A DNA stretch of 64,000 bases from [Phialemoniopsis] sp. UDSM-2020 (lineage: Eukaryota; Ascomycota; Sordariomycetes; Thyridiales; Thyridiaceae): contig JAEILZ010000002.1 in assembly GCA_018873225.1 (NCBI GenBank), forward strand, positions 4,526,001 to 4,590,000, given 5' to 3'. Below are positions 1 through 11,552 of this stretch, piece by piece. The position numbers were made by a program, and so were the translations under genes. The notes under the pieces are model-generated. The model did no database searches, was not told where the DNA came from, and saw only the letters and a program-made list of their open reading frames with translations. Each line of letters opens with the position of its first letter. The stretch's first letter is position 1.

Positions 1-732
1 AACAGGTCTAAGGTTGTTCGCTATGGCAGCACTCAGGGCTGCACCTGTCAGACCCATTCCCATCTGGAAGACGAACAGCCAGGCCAAAAACATGTTTACT
101 GGCGCACATATCAGCAATATGACCAAACCAGCCTTGAAGTCACCCTGTGCTTGAAGGAACCGTTTGCCTGCCTCAAAGGCAGCGTAGCCGGGAAGTCCGA
201 TCAGGCTCGTCTGTAGGAATGAGCCGGCTTTGACGGCTAGATCGTACTGCGGGACAAGGGCCGGGAGAAGAGAAGGCGATAATATCCAAATGACACCGAT
301 CGGGATGGACGTCATGAACATGAGAAGTAGCATTCGTTGGACGTGGAGGCCGACGCCTACCAGGTTTCCAGATCCGTAGGCCTGGGCGCAAAGTGTATCA
401 AGTGCGGTCGCCATGCCCTCGAAGATGGACAGACCCACAATGTTCATGGTCGTGACGCCGATGCTGGCCGCGGCCAAGTCGCTTGCGCCGATGTGTCCGG
501 CCACGAACGTCGTAATAACCGCGAAGGAGTACTGCAAAAGATAGGTGGCGATGAGAGGAAGGGAGTACTCCGAGAGTAGCCATATTTCCGACCACCAGCT
601 GTTGACCGGAGACTTTGAGGCACGGTCCTCTGGATTTGACAGAAGGGGCGCGGCTTCATCATACTCGTCGTCGTTGACCTCGACTGAATGGGCAATGAAT
701 GGGGATGCATCCGTGACGGGTGAGTCAGACAT
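1..732 (-). CDS. MATE family multidrug/toxin efflux transporter, N-terminal part (runs off window)
   Basis: An open frame runs from the ATG at 732 to the window edge, giving 244 codons without a stop; the C-terminal half lies outside the window. The first 50 residues are polar and acidic, as is usual for the cytosolic tail of fungal MATE proteins. A membrane domain follows that starts near a WWSEIW segment. Around residues 103-118 lies the family hallmark FEGMATALDTLCAQAYG, and further hydrophobic helices follow, including a LPGYAAFEAGKRFLQAQG stretch. MATE proteins export organic cations, drugs or metabolites in exchange for H+ or Na+ across plasma or vacuolar membranes; the substrate cannot be told from this sequence. 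No intron is needed in the visible part. The family call is firm; gene completeness is unknown. Confidence 0.9.
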   Translation of the reverse strand, partial: MSDSPVTDASPFIAHSVEVNDDEYDEAAPLLSNPEDRASKSPVNSWWSEIWLLSEYSLPLIATYLLQYSFAVITTFVAGHIGASDLAAASIGVTTMNIVGLSIFEGMATALDTLCAQAYGSGNLVGVGLHVQRMLLLMFMTSIPIGVIWILSPSLLPALVPQYDLAVKAGSFLQTSLIGLPGYAAFEAGKRFLQAQGDFKAGLVILLICAPVNMFLAWLFVFQMGMGLTGAALSAAIANNLRPV

Positions 733-1686
733 GATACACAACACCTTGTTTCCAGATAAGTCAGTCGTCTTACTAACATCAGCGTTCGTTCAGGACGAAC
801 GCATTGCAAGTTACAGTCAACTTACGACTAGGAGAGTGTCTGTCTGTTTGCAGCACCGTCCAGTTTCAGAGTCCAGTTTCTCATGCAAGAGCGCAATTGC
901 TGCATGGCGCGGCAATTCCCAGGAAATAAGAGAAGAAATTACAATGTGCCATCACAGGATCCGACACAACACACTATTGCTTACGGAAAGCTACCCCTGC
1001 TCCGGGTCTCGGAACAGTAGCGTCAGGATGAGGCGAAAAGTTCTCTCCGAGTACTGGAAGTATGGTAGTACTCGGGACTACCATAACCGGACATTCGGTT
1101 CCAACGCATTCTGCATGACGGAGTGTGAAGCGTTACTTCGTCAAGGGGTTGATGCTTAGGGCCGTCAGCTTAAGGATTCCGAAGGTCTGCTATTCCAACT
1201 TGAACAGGGGCAGAGTCGAGATGCCTAGCCCACTTTGCGATGCCAGGTTTTCTGTGTCCAGGCATGATGGCCCCTGGATAGCGCTAGAGGGCTACCTTGA
1301 CGCGGATTATATGCCGATTGGCTCGATGTAACAGCAATCGTCAGCTAGAGTTGTATTGCGAAATGTTAGTTGCGACCTGCTGCGGAGTAGGGGTCCAACC
1401 AGGGTCATCATCCTTGCACTTCAACCTTGCACACATCAATTGCAGCTGGTGGGCTATGATGAGATTCCTGACATGCGTGTGAAGTACAGTACCATTTCAC
1501 CCCCTGAGCAATGGTTATCCGTGAAGCACGGAAAGGGCTGTTTCTTTGAGGGCTTCTCTGATGCAAAACATGCGGAATTCATGATGGAAGACTTGAGTGA
1601 TTGAATGGCATGAAGCCTCCTAGATGTGGGCGTAATTGCACGCCGCCTAGTACAGCACCATGGCATCTCTACATCGAGATTGTAAC
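733..1686. other. Intergenic, no supported gene
   Basis: This 954-base stretch is the upstream side of the leftward MATE gene and the downstream side of the leftward rhodopsin-domain gene. Open frames in it are short, lack domain motifs and overlap one another. Nothing else was recognised. Confidence 0.6.
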
Positions 1687-2995
1687 CTAAACATGGTGGT
1701 AACCAGCAATTGAAGCCCCTTGTTCACCGTCCCGAGAGGTGGATGTTCTTTTGTCATCGAAGTGAATCTCAAATTCGTCACGAACAACAATGACTCCGTC
1801 TGTGAGGCCACGAACGCTCTCCCCTCCCCCAGGGCTCTCCTTCCCGGTGCGCTTGATAGAAACGTCCCGATCCGCAGTCCAGATAGAATGATTGACAGAC
1901 CTCTTTGGAGCGAGCTTGAAGTTGCCTCGGCTACCAGACGCGTTGGATGCCTGCTTTGACCCAGATTGCTTGAGGGCTGTCGCGACGAACCCAGAGTTGT
2001 TGCCACTGTCTCGAAGTTCATATGGCGCCTGGATGGCTGCTACTGCAGTTGAGCCCATGAGACTGTCGATGATGCCCTTCATACTTGGGATGCAGGCAGT
2101 GAGCACAGACAGGCCGAGCGAGATCTGGGTCCAGATTGCACTGGGAACCGCATTCCAGGTCGAGTCAGAGTAGTCGTTGAATAGATATGAGGCGTTGGAA
2201 AGGCTCGGGACTGTAATGATCGGCACGCTAAGACCTTGGTTAGCTGTTGTCAGATCGATCTTCAGTAATGAAGAACCCACATAATTCGAGAGCTGAACAG
2301 GGCGATGACGATCAGCTTTTTCTGGGGTGTAGTCTGCACGGTCCACATCATGGCGATCGGAAGAGAACACAGAGCAATGTCGGTCAAGATGTTCATCACT
2401 CCATTGTACATGAAGATGGGCCCGCGACTGGGACATGTCTCTTCGCTGAGGGCGAGCCATGGCGTCGGTAGATGACACTGGAACAGGACTGCAAAGAGCC
2501 CGCTGACAGCCCAGACCAGTATGACCGCCCCGATGACTGTGTTTGCAATATTGAGTGGCCCTTGGTTGCTGATTTGACGGATAAGGAGACATAATGAGAG
2601 CTTGGTACAGGCTTGGACAAGTATTGCCAGAGCTTGCGATGCGTACATCAACTAATAACGTCTTAGCATCACTGTAAGGAGGTCGAAAAGAGATACCGCC
2701 CACTTACCTTGCTGTATATGGCAAAGGTTTCCAAAGAGACGGTGCTCCTGTGCTGGCCGAGCCCACGATTACATGCAACGATGATGCAAATAGTCTCTGC
2801 GAAATAAAGAGCAGCCCCGGCCAGCAGCACACTATCGTGGCCCTTCAAAGAGGCAATATTGAGGCGAATGAGAAGCTTTGCAACGATTCCCAGAGTGGCG
2901 TAGATCAGAAAGGTCACAGCTGCTACAACCACCACGGCGGCATGATTGTCATCCGTGAGGGAGTAGAATGGAGGCGAGGCAGTGTCTACCGACAT
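1687..2995 (-). CDS. Fungal rhodopsin-domain (7-TM) integral membrane protein
   Basis: Three exons on the minus strand: 2995-2708, 2651-2281 and 2227-1687, encoding 399 residues. The introns (2652-2707 and 2228-2280) have GT-AG ends and restore one frame. Seven hydrophobic segments cover about the first 290 residues; motifs typical of the fungal rhodopsin-like domain are visible, such as NIASLKGHDSVLLAG in the first loop, VQACTKLSLCLLIRQ in TM3 and WTQISLGLSVLTACIPSMK at the end of the last helix. The polar C-terminal tail of about 130 residues is serine- and lysine-rich and presumably cytosolic. This family includes PTH11-like candidate receptors, but no CFEM domain is present, so ligand and signalling role are unknown. 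The middle intron uses a weaker GTGGGT donor, so that junction is the least certain. Confidence 0.82.
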
Positions 2996-4853
2996 CTCGA
3001 TCGAGTCATCCAGTTTGTCCTAGGAGTCTGGTATTCGACAGCACAGAGAGATAGAAGCTCATTCAGGTCCATCACATCTGGGTAGCCGACCTTCTTTAAC
3101 ACGAGGATGGGAAGATGTGCTTCGCTTGCTTTCATATGGATCACACCCTAACCAGACAACTTGGTCGTGATGGTTAAGCTATCATGGCAGAGCTTACCGT
3201 TCACGAGACGTGGATCCCCTTCTGAAGCGATACATCGTGCAAAACCGGGAAAGCTTCAATAAGGAATGTTATTTGACGCCCAACGCCCCGATTCGAGTGA
3301 CATTATGATGGACCCCTACGCTTATCGGGCGCATGAGCCAACAGGTCTGCCGCATGGCACCAGACTCTTGGCGCAGTACATCCGACTCCCACCCTGCCAA
3401 AAGCCTTCCTTAGCCATCAAGCTTTGAGCGTCCTCTCTGTTCCGGCTTAGATACCGGCTTTAATCTTGTAGTCGCAGATCGTGAAAATGTTCGGATCAGT
3501 TTTACACATAGATCTTGATGATTATTTGGAGCCCAGGACATATGTTTACGAGATCACGGTAGTGCTGATCTGTAAGAGGCTTTCAAAGCCATCAGAACTT
3601 TGAAAGGAAGGAACCCAAATCAACATGAAATGCCAGGGGTCCGACTGGGATCATCTCAGGGGCAAGGAGAATTCTCACGGGGTCGGCCCCGAGCGGACTT
3701 CCAGACATCAACAAGCATTCATGGTGTAGAGTCCCATTCATCAGGGAAAGTGCCTTTATTTCATGGACATGAATTGTGCTACCTATTTCCAGGAGTCCTT
3801 TTTTTTCAATTCTCTCGATGCAACTGACAAACCTCACTGACAGTGTCATTTAGTGGCGGCTAGAAATTCTTCAAAAACGTGGGAGACATAACCCGCAGAT
3901 AGTGAGTATCGCAAAGAAAAGAGAGAAAAAAACAGTAGTTGTCTGCATCTCGGACTTCTATCGTTTGTCTCGGTATAACCACTGTCACTGTCTGGCGGGC
4001 GCGGGTAGAGGGCCAATGCAGGCACCGTTACACTGGGAAGGATCCATGAAAACTCCGACTTCTGCACGAGAAGAAAGCAAGGATTACAATGCCACACCTG
4101 AAGATAGCTAGTGTTTCTTAAATTTGTCATCAGAAAACGGCTGCTGCTGCTGGGCGATGGCCGATTGAACACTGGACGGGAAACCAGCATCAGTGCAAGG
4201 CCTCTCATCTTTCAAGCGCTATTCTTGGAGTCCAGTGCCTTGACCGGCTCTTGATGGCACATACCATGTAGCTCATGAGGGTGCTCTCACCGAGAGACTC
4301 CTCCAGCTTTCATGGGGGTCCCGGTGGGTACCGCTCAGCGCTTGAGCGAACAGGTCTTCACGTAGTTCGTCCTATCGGCTTGTGGCTGAGATGGGACCGC
4401 TCAGGGTCTGGTACCCTGGTTACATGGTTCAAGTAGGATTGATATGGCTGGCTAACGGGGCCTGCCAAGTTGACCCCAGCCGATGTAACACTGGACGTTA
4501 CTCCGGTGTCGCCAGACCAAGTTTTTCTGTAACTGCGTAGATCCCTTGTCATAAAAGCCAATCTCATCGAACGATTTGAATGTAATGCGACCGGTATTCT
4601 CCGGTCCCACTCCGACGAGAATGTCGGACCTTGGCCGGCTTGGCTTCTGCGAGAGGCCGGGTTGTACCCCTTATCCCTCGTGACAATACAAAGTCTTAAA
4701 TACCAGCGCCCTCCGAGACAGGATAAGATACAATCTGCACGGCAGATTCACAGAGGCCCATTCCAATCGCAACTTTCCCGCGCGTGCCTTTGACCAGCAC
4801 CACTATTTCTGATTTCACTCATTTTCTTGTTCCCCAGAATCTGCACGATCACG
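2996..4853. other. Long divergent intergenic region
   Basis: This 1.86-kb stretch separates the leftward rhodopsin-domain gene from the rightward amino-acid permease and should hold both promoters. It has only short, unconvincing open frames. An imperfect inverted repeat CGCTCA-N5-TGAGCG lies at 4332-4348. No gene, RNA or transposon was recognised. Confidence 0.6.
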
Positions 4854-6533
4854 ATGGCTCAAGCAGAAAGCATCGAATTACAGCCCACCAAGGGCACACC
4901 CAAATTGGAGGTCTCAACTAACCCAGAAGATGGAGGGTCAGAGTTGTACAACCAGACGCGGACGCGGAGAGTGTTTTCTTTCTCCCAGTTGTTCGCCTTC
5001 TCCCTGACCTACATGTCACTGTGGGAGGGTATGTGCACGTAAGTCGGCCAGCGAGAGATCTCGTAGTGAAGGCCGCTGGATGTTGCTCGCATGCTAACAC
5101 TGGGGAGACAGGAACATGTTCTTCGCCCTTTACAACGGTGGCCCCCAAACCTTTGTCTTCAGCTTCATAATAGTCTTCTGTGGCGCCATCTCTCAGGCTG
5201 CATCGTTAGGTGAAATGGCATCCATTCAACCTGTCGCCGGCGCCCAGTACCACTGGACTTATCATCTAGCCCCGGCTCGAATCAAGAGATTCGCCACATA
5301 CGTTCAAGGCTGGTCGACCTGGTTCGGCTACATCTCCCTGCTCGCCGGCATCGCCAACGTCACCATCATCCTGCTCGAGTCGATGATCCAGCTTAACCAC
5401 GAGAGCTACGTGCCCGGCGGTTGGCATACCTCTGTGTTGGTCATCGCCATGTCGGTGCTGCAGGGCCTGATGAACACGTACGCCTTCTGGCTCATCCCAT
5501 GGGTCGAAATGATTGCAGGTGTTCTTCACGTGTGCCTTTTCGTCGTCTTTGTCGTTGTGCTCTGCGTCATGGGGACCAGGCACGACTCGAGCTTCTGGCT
5601 ACAGTCCAACATTTCCTCTGGCTGGGAGGACAAGTACGTTGCATGGAACTTGGGCATGCTTACATGTGTTTGGAGCTTCACTGGTACATGCTCGCTTCGA
5701 GTCCAAAAATGCAATTGATCGACTTGCTAACCTGACTAATAGGATTCGACAGCGCAATTCACATGAGTGAGGAAACCCGGAAGGCCAAATCGGCTGTTCC
5801 TCGAGCCATGTTCTGGTCTATTTTCATGAACGGCTGCCTCGGTTTCATCATGGTCAACGTCATTCTCGTATCCATGGGCTCGGTCGAGGATGCACTGAAC
5901 TCAGCGAGTCCCATCCTTGCCATTCTTCTCAGCGTGACGGGCTCCAAAGCCGCCACGACAGCCATGGTTACCGGACTCTTCGTCATCTCATTCAGCGTCA
6001 ATCTCGCCAACATTGCATCGGTCTCCCGTCTGACATGGGCATGGGCAAGAGATGGCGGTATGCCTTCGTACTTCGCCTACGTCAGCCCGAAGCGCCACGT
6101 CCCCATCCGATCCATCGTCTTCACAGTCTTCCTCGTCTGCGCTCTTTGTCTCCTTAACATCGGCAGCTCGAGCTACATCGCGTTCGGCGCGATCACTTCA
6201 CTGTCCTCGATGGCGCTCTATCTAAGCTACGCCATTGCCATCGGCAGCATTCTCTACATCAGATTCAAGGCCGATGCTCTCAAGCTAGGCGAGTGGAACC
6301 TCGGACGTTTTGGAGTTTACATCAACGCCTTTGCTCTCATCTATACACTCTACATCATGGTCTTCTTGCCCTTCCCCTCGACTCTACCGGTGGACGCTGC
6401 CAACATGAACTACTGCGGTCCAGTAATGGTGTTTGTACTCGCAGTCACTCTTGCACTTTGGTTCATCTGGGCTAGGAAGAACTGGAGTGGGCCAAACCTC
6501 ACTATCCTAGACTTTGTCATTGCCAACTCATAG
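4854..6533 (+). CDS. Amino-acid / GABA permease (APC superfamily)
   Basis: Three exons (4854-5038, 5112-5683, 5743-6533) encode 515 residues. The introns are 5039-5111 and 5684-5742, both GT-AG. The ATG at 4854 is the first in frame and precedes a polar N-terminus of about 40 residues. The exon 1/2 junction rebuilds the family signature LTYMSLWEGMCTNMFFALYNGGP, followed by GEMASIQPVAGAQYHWTYHLAP. The exon 2/3 junction rebuilds FTGFDSAIHMSEETRKA. These are hallmarks of the fungal choline/GABA/amino-acid permease branch of the APC family, with about 12 membrane helices acting as proton-coupled uptake at the plasma membrane. Substrate is not predictable. The gene is convergent with the TLC-domain gene downstream. 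Confidence 0.92.
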
Positions 6534-6733
6534 TGTAGAATCATCAAACATGCTAAAGTGCAAGGCACGCCTTGAAATCTTGGCTTTATGTACAAAAGAT
6601 TGACAGTAGACAACGAAGCAGGATGGAGAAAGCACTGAAGGATGTTGCAGGATCCAAGAGTCAAGTCATCAACCTGTAGCATTCCTGATCGGTTCTCCAA
6701 CGGACCACTAAACTAATTTCGTTCGACCATGCT

Positions 6734-7742
6734 CTATTTTGTCTTTCTTCCTTTTCCATCTGATGTCTTCCGTGACGTGACTTTCCTTCTGGTAGTCCGC
6801 ACAATGAGAATGAACCAAAAGTAGTTCAGTGTGGCGAGAATGATTCCGCATGTTGTACACCACACAAGAACCAGCGTCCGAACAGAACTAGGCTCCAGTC
6901 CCTTGGCTCGTAAGCGCTCAACTTGCGCATAGTCGTAGTTTCCGAGAGCTTCAGGTGTCATAGAGACCTTGTATAGACTGAATAGATCAGACAAGTACAA
7001 GAAAGTTGCGTATGTGCCCCAGACGACACGGAGCACGAAGAATGACACAATCCACACCACCGCGTTGGCGATAGACAAGGGAGATACACCCTTGCCGAGA
7101 GGGATGAGAAACTTGTAAATGTTGTGCGGAATGTTTGTCAACTCGTAGACGAGGAACCAGGCCGTCATATTGGTTGTGAATGGGTACTGTTGCCACACAA
7201 GTCAGCCAAGAGACACATGCAGCTCCGTCAGATGACAAGTAACATACATAGACCCCTCCTAAGAATACCACCCCAATGACGGCGTGGGCAACCATTTGGA
7301 CTCCATGCTTGTCGTACTCAATGACCATCATGGCAAAGTGCCACAAGAAATATCCAATCGCAACGTTTGTGATTTGCGTTTCCGGCCCATAGTACTCGTA
7401 GACGCGCTGTATCAGGGACCGTTCTTCCCAGTGCGTCCATTGTAGCCAGATGATATATAACGAAACCGGGCCCAGCATCAAGCTCTGCGCCAGAGACACT
7501 ACGCGCAGTTTCCAGTCTTTCTTCTGCTTCTCTGTGAAAAGTGCCCATTGTTTAGGAATGAAGAGCTTAGTGATAGGCTCTGCCAGGAACGAATACAATA
7601 TCGTGAAGAAAGTCAAGGAAACGATGACCCAGTCAATGTGTATGGGCAAGGTCTTCAGGCGCAGAGTGGTAGAAACATTCTGTACAATCCATGACGAGCC
7701 CAAGGAAGATAGCTCCCCGGTGTAGCTAAAGTCTCTGGACAT
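6734..7742 (-). CDS. TLC (TRAM-LAG1-CLN8) domain membrane protein
   Basis: Two exons, 7742-7248 and 7186-6734, encode 315 residues. The intron 7187-7247 begins GTATGT and ends CAG and joins LGGVY to YPFTTN. The ATG at 7742 is the first genuine one; the frame is open a little further upstream but only through a TTG. The protein has seven or so hydrophobic helices, and the layout (PLHIHE-like start, WKLRVVSLAQSL, IGYFLWHFAMMVIEY, FLVYELTNIPHNIYKFL, LRVVWGTY) follows the fungal TLC-domain family related to TMEM56/TLCD proteins. It ends in a lysine/arginine-rich cytosolic tail. Members act in ER or plasma-membrane lipid handling; ceramide synthase activity should not be assumed, because I do not see the Lag1 motif with its paired histidines. 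Confidence 0.8.
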
Positions 7743-8184
7743 TGTGCTTTGCAATGAGGAAATCTCTGGAAACTTGGTAGATTCAATTCTATGATGTCGT
7801 CAGTAGACAAAAAGGGTGGCAATGTTTTGTTCAAGTCGAGCTCCAATCTTGCTGTGGACTTGGCTTCATCTCATGGCACGGACCCCAAGAGTTGCTGGTC
7901 TGGGAGCTCGTATCTCCAGGGGATAATAGCCTATCGTGCTATTTTAATGGCCGCGATACACATTATTCGTTGAGTCCCGAGTTCTTTGATTACTCACTAA
8001 CCCAAGGAGGAGCATTAAGGTGTCAGCACTAGGTGCTGACGGGTCGCGCAATGTTACGGGGACCAGGGACGATCCGCACTTGCTTTTAACGGGGGTTTGC
8101 ACTACACACCACGAGGTAGGTTGTGGATGCAGATTTGCTGCATCGAGGGCGGCATGACTTGTGCTGCACTCGAACAACCACTCT
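7743..8184. other. Divergent promoter region between TLC gene and PGS1
   Basis: This 442-base stretch lies between two divergent start codons, both of membrane-lipid genes. It contains an almost perfect short palindrome, GTCAGCACTAGGTGCTGAC, at 8022-8040. No coding sequence was supported, although a short upstream leader exon for the rightward gene cannot be excluded. Confidence 0.5.
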
Positions 8185-9900
8185 ATGCTTGATAATCGAA
8201 TTATGGCAGCCGATAGTGTTTTCGAGGAGTTTGAACGAGCCCTTCCAAGATTCGAGGTCGCTGGCTCAAACATCAAAATACTTGATACCCCAAGCGCCTT
8301 TCACCACACGCTGTTGTCCAAGATATTGCAAGCTAGACGACAGATCGTGCTCACAAGCCTATACGTGGGGGCAGATGCCCAACTTCTTGTAAGTGACCTT
8401 CGGCAAGATTAACTTGCACTTGCAGTAATCTCACATGATGTATACCTAGCATAATATCCGACTTGCTCTGGAACGACAAAGCGATCTCAAAGTATACTTC
8501 CTTCTCGACAAACTTCGAGGAACGAGACCAGATCCCGGACACGACTCGAAAGAGGAGACCTCGGCAACACTATTAGCGACTCTTGTGAGAGATTTTGGGA
8601 CACGAAGGGTTCAGGTCCGCTTATATCACACACCGAATCTGAGGGGCTTTTGGAAATATGTTATGCCGCAACGCCTGAACGAAGGCTTTGGACTACAGCA
8701 CACCAAGATCTGCGCATTCGATGAGGAGGTCATTATAACAGGGTATGATGGCCTCGGACTATCTCTCCATGCCAAAAGGTCTGATTTTGTCACAGGGCGA
8801 ATCTAGCACCCGAGTATTTCACCAGTCGCCAGGACCGCTACTACGTGTTCGAGTCGCCTGAACTGACTAAATATTGTTGTTCGCTGGCTTTCGCTCTAGG
8901 AGGCTTCTGCTATGTATTGCTGCCCACGAAATCTGGGGCTCCAACTAGTCGTCATTGGATAAATTACACACTTTGCTGGCCAGAGTCAAACTTTCTTCCA
9001 CGACCACTTGAAGATACCACCGTAGCGGAAATCCATGATGCAACAACTTCCCATCTTCTTCCCTTTCTATGGAAGAGGCCGTCCGGGGCTCGGTCACAGA
9101 AAGGTGGACCACTGAGCATACACGATTATAAGGGAGACAGAGTAAAGTCCGACACGGTCGTCTATCCTCTCGCACAATTGGCACCACTCCTGACGAAGTC
9201 GACGCATGAATGGGCGACCTTTCGTCTCCTCACGCTTCTGCCCCAATGCCGGTCTTGGACGCTCGCCACACCATATTTAAGACTTCCTGAAAAGCTTACA
9301 AGGGTCTTAACCTTGCAGATGTCCAGACAGACTAACGAGAGGTCAACGGAGAATGAGGAATCAGATGGGGGTCGAATTATTGTGGCGTCTCCGGAGGCAA
9401 TGAGTTTCTATGGGGCAAAAGGCCTTGCTGGATACATACCGACTGCCTTCGAGAGAGAAGCACAGAGTCTGCTTAGTACTATGCAAAAGCATGCCGCTTT
9501 TGTGTCATCGCCAAGCCATCCAAAGCTGTTACAGTGGCGGCGGGGGATCGCACATCAAGCCGGAGGTTGGACGTTTCATGCAAAAGGGTGGTGGATCCGA
9601 GGTCTGAAACCGGGCTTGCACGATACAAGCCAACAACCATCACCCCAGAAACATGTCACTGCCACTTTGGTGGGCTCGTCCAACTATGGCGAACGCTCTT
9701 TCAAGCTGGACTTGGAGGTAGACGTGCTGATTCTGACGACTGACCCGGAGCTGAAGAAACGAATTCACGATGAGGAACGGAGAGTGTTATCACACGGAAC
9801 AATCATCAAGAAAGAAAACGGCTGGACTATCAACATGATAGACGGGATCATTGTTATGGTCTTGATGTGGATTATATGGGCCACGGGGCTGAGTATATGA
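8185..9900 (+). CDS. PGS1: CDP-diacylglycerol--glycerol-3-phosphate 3-phosphatidyltransferase, mitochondrial
   Basis: Three exons (8185-8388, 8450-8742, 8796-9900) encode about 533 residues. The introns are 8389-8449 and 8743-8795. The protein is a phospholipase-D-superfamily enzyme that makes phosphatidylglycerophosphate, the committed step toward cardiolipin, in mitochondria. The first catalytic motif HTKICAFD is followed, across the second intron, by GANLAPEYFTSRQDRYYVF, a PGS1 signature. The second motif is HAKGWWIRG followed by GSSNYGERSFKLDLEVD. The start is uncertain: ATGs occur at 8185 and 8203, and neither gives a clear mitochondrial presequence, so a short upstream exon may be missing. 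The last 23 residues form a hydrophobic tail, which may anchor the protein in the membrane. Confidence 0.88.
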
Positions 9901-10060
9901 GGCTCAGTGCGGGCCGTCCTCCTGTATTATTGTCGACTAAGACACCAGTATGCACTGCTCTGTCTACATATGATGCTTCATGCCGTGCTCTACGATAGTT
10001 ACATGAGACTTATGAAAGATTGATGCCCCCAGCGACTCGACTTCTTTCCCTTCAAGCCAT

Positions 10061-11146
10061 TCAGCTAGTTCTTCCCCAAGCAACCTCAAACATGCCAAAC
10101 ATACCGTGACAGCCAGCCAAGGCGGATATCGCAGTAGCCACATGCCAGATGTTGTGACTGCACCCTATAAAGTCAAACCGCCCCGGCCAGAGCCTTTCTG
10201 GAAACTTGCTCCCATATATGAGCGACCCAAGGAAGATCGGGACCACAACAGGAATAGCGTAACGATAGATTGCGCCTGTATACTGCCATCCGTTGACGAA
10301 GCCCGAGTGAAGTGCTGGGATGATCTGGCCCTGACCACCAAGGCCGCAAAAGAAGAGCACTCGGTTCCACCCGCGAGTTATCGGCCACACCGTAGTACCA
10401 GGAATCACGAGCGGAGCAGTCTCGATCGGACGGAAAAGATTCGTCCACGGTAAGATGATGCCAGCAACGCACCACACAAAGCTCGAGTAAAGGTAAGCTT
10501 GTCGGAGCTCTGGTAAAGCGTAGAATAGTGTGTGGATGACCAGGACGTTGAAAGCAGTGAGGATCAAAGAGACCGACATGATATCGACACACACAAACGC
10601 TGCCATCACATTTAGGCGAGCGTTGCATCTAAAAGTGTGCCATGCTGTACTACAGAGCAGGGACAGCGCCGCCGTGGAGCAGTATGTGATGGCGACGAGT
10701 GCGTCGGTCCGCTGGCCGAGACCACCGTCTTGGAACGTCTCGAATGGAGGATACAGGTAAAGCGGATACCGAAGAATCAGAAACACAGGAAAGAAATGTG
10801 TCCAGATATTGACGAGCTCGTTGGATAAGCACAATGGTGACAGTGCTGTTGTGAAGACTGAGGGCGTAAAGCGGTATCCGGTGCGAATGTAGTCGTTGAT
10901 CCGCCACGGCATTGGGAGGTCATCGTAGTTGATGAGGCCGTTCTGCTTTGCGAGAAGCGCGGCTGTTGTCACCGCTTGCTTGAATTCCGGACTGTGAATC
11001 TTCCATCCACCTTTGATAGCTGTACCATTCTCTGGTGAGCCTATCGATGGTGGACACTGCTTTTCATGGACTGATGCACCATCGGATTTCGCCCCATTAG
11101 CCTTGATTGCTGTGGTGGCATTCCGGTGCCTCGAAGTCTTTCCCAT
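10061..11146 (-). CDS. PAQR / hemolysin-III family 7-TM protein (adiponectin-receptor-like)
   Basis: A single exon encodes 361 residues from the ATG at 11146; an in-frame ATG at 11233 would add 29 residues. After a polar N-terminus of about 65 residues come the PAQR elements: PMPWRINDYIRTGYRF, then LSNELVNIWTHFFP, CSTAWHTFRC at the end of TM2, and CSHNIWHVATAISAL near the C-terminus. The histidine in AWHTF and the HxxxH of HNIWH match the three zinc ligands of this family. The usual HNE of the TM1 entry motif is SNE here. Fungal PAQR proteins (Izh-type) affect zinc and sterol metabolism; ceramidase-like activity is known for animal relatives. The gene is convergent with PGS1 and divergent from the MFS gene. 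Confidence 0.88.
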   Translation of the reverse strand: MGKTSRHRNATTAIKANGAKSDGASVHEKQCPPSIGSPENGTAIKGGWKIHSPEFKQAVTTAALLAKQNGLINYDDLPMPWRINDYIRTGYRFTPSVFTTALSPLCLSNELVNIWTHFFPVFLILRYPLYLYPPFETFQDGGLGQRTDALVAITYCSTAALSLLCSTAWHTFRCNARLNVMAAFVCVDIMSVSLILTAFNVLVIHTLFYALPELRQAYLYSSFVWCVAGIILPWTNLFRPIETAPLVIPGTTVWPITRGWNRVLFFCGLGGQGQIIPALHSGFVNGWQYTGAIYRYAIPVVVPIFLGSLIYGSKFPERLWPGRFDFIGCSHNIWHVATAISALAGCHGMFGMFEVAWGRTS

Positions 11147-11552
11147 CTTAACAAATCGTCCAAAGCTAGTGGTTGATTTACCTGGAGCCAAGTGAGGCCA
11201 TGAACCAGATATACACCATTTCAAACCCATCTCATATTTGCCGAGAGCTAATGAAGATATGCATCTAAACCCTTGCACCACCTGTCCTCAGTCAGCCCCG
11301 AAGCTGTCCCGTATTGCAACCATAAGCTGACTCTCAATAATCTTGGCGCGTACCAATCGAGGCCCTCGCCCCTCTATTACGACGGCTAGATCGGCGGGCT
11401 CTCCCGCACCCATGTGTAAGCCGCTCGTCACAAGGACGCCACGTCGTCTCCGGGTTGTCGGGTTATGCATCACCCAAAATGAGGAAGATGTCCAGATGAG
11501 GCACGCGACATAAATCTTTCATCATTTGGCCAGTGGACTTTGGTGACAGAAT
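11147..11552. other. Divergent promoter region (PAQR / MFS)
   Basis: This 406-base stretch lies between divergent start codons. The PAQR open frame extends into it without a better start. No separate gene was seen. Confidence 0.5.
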
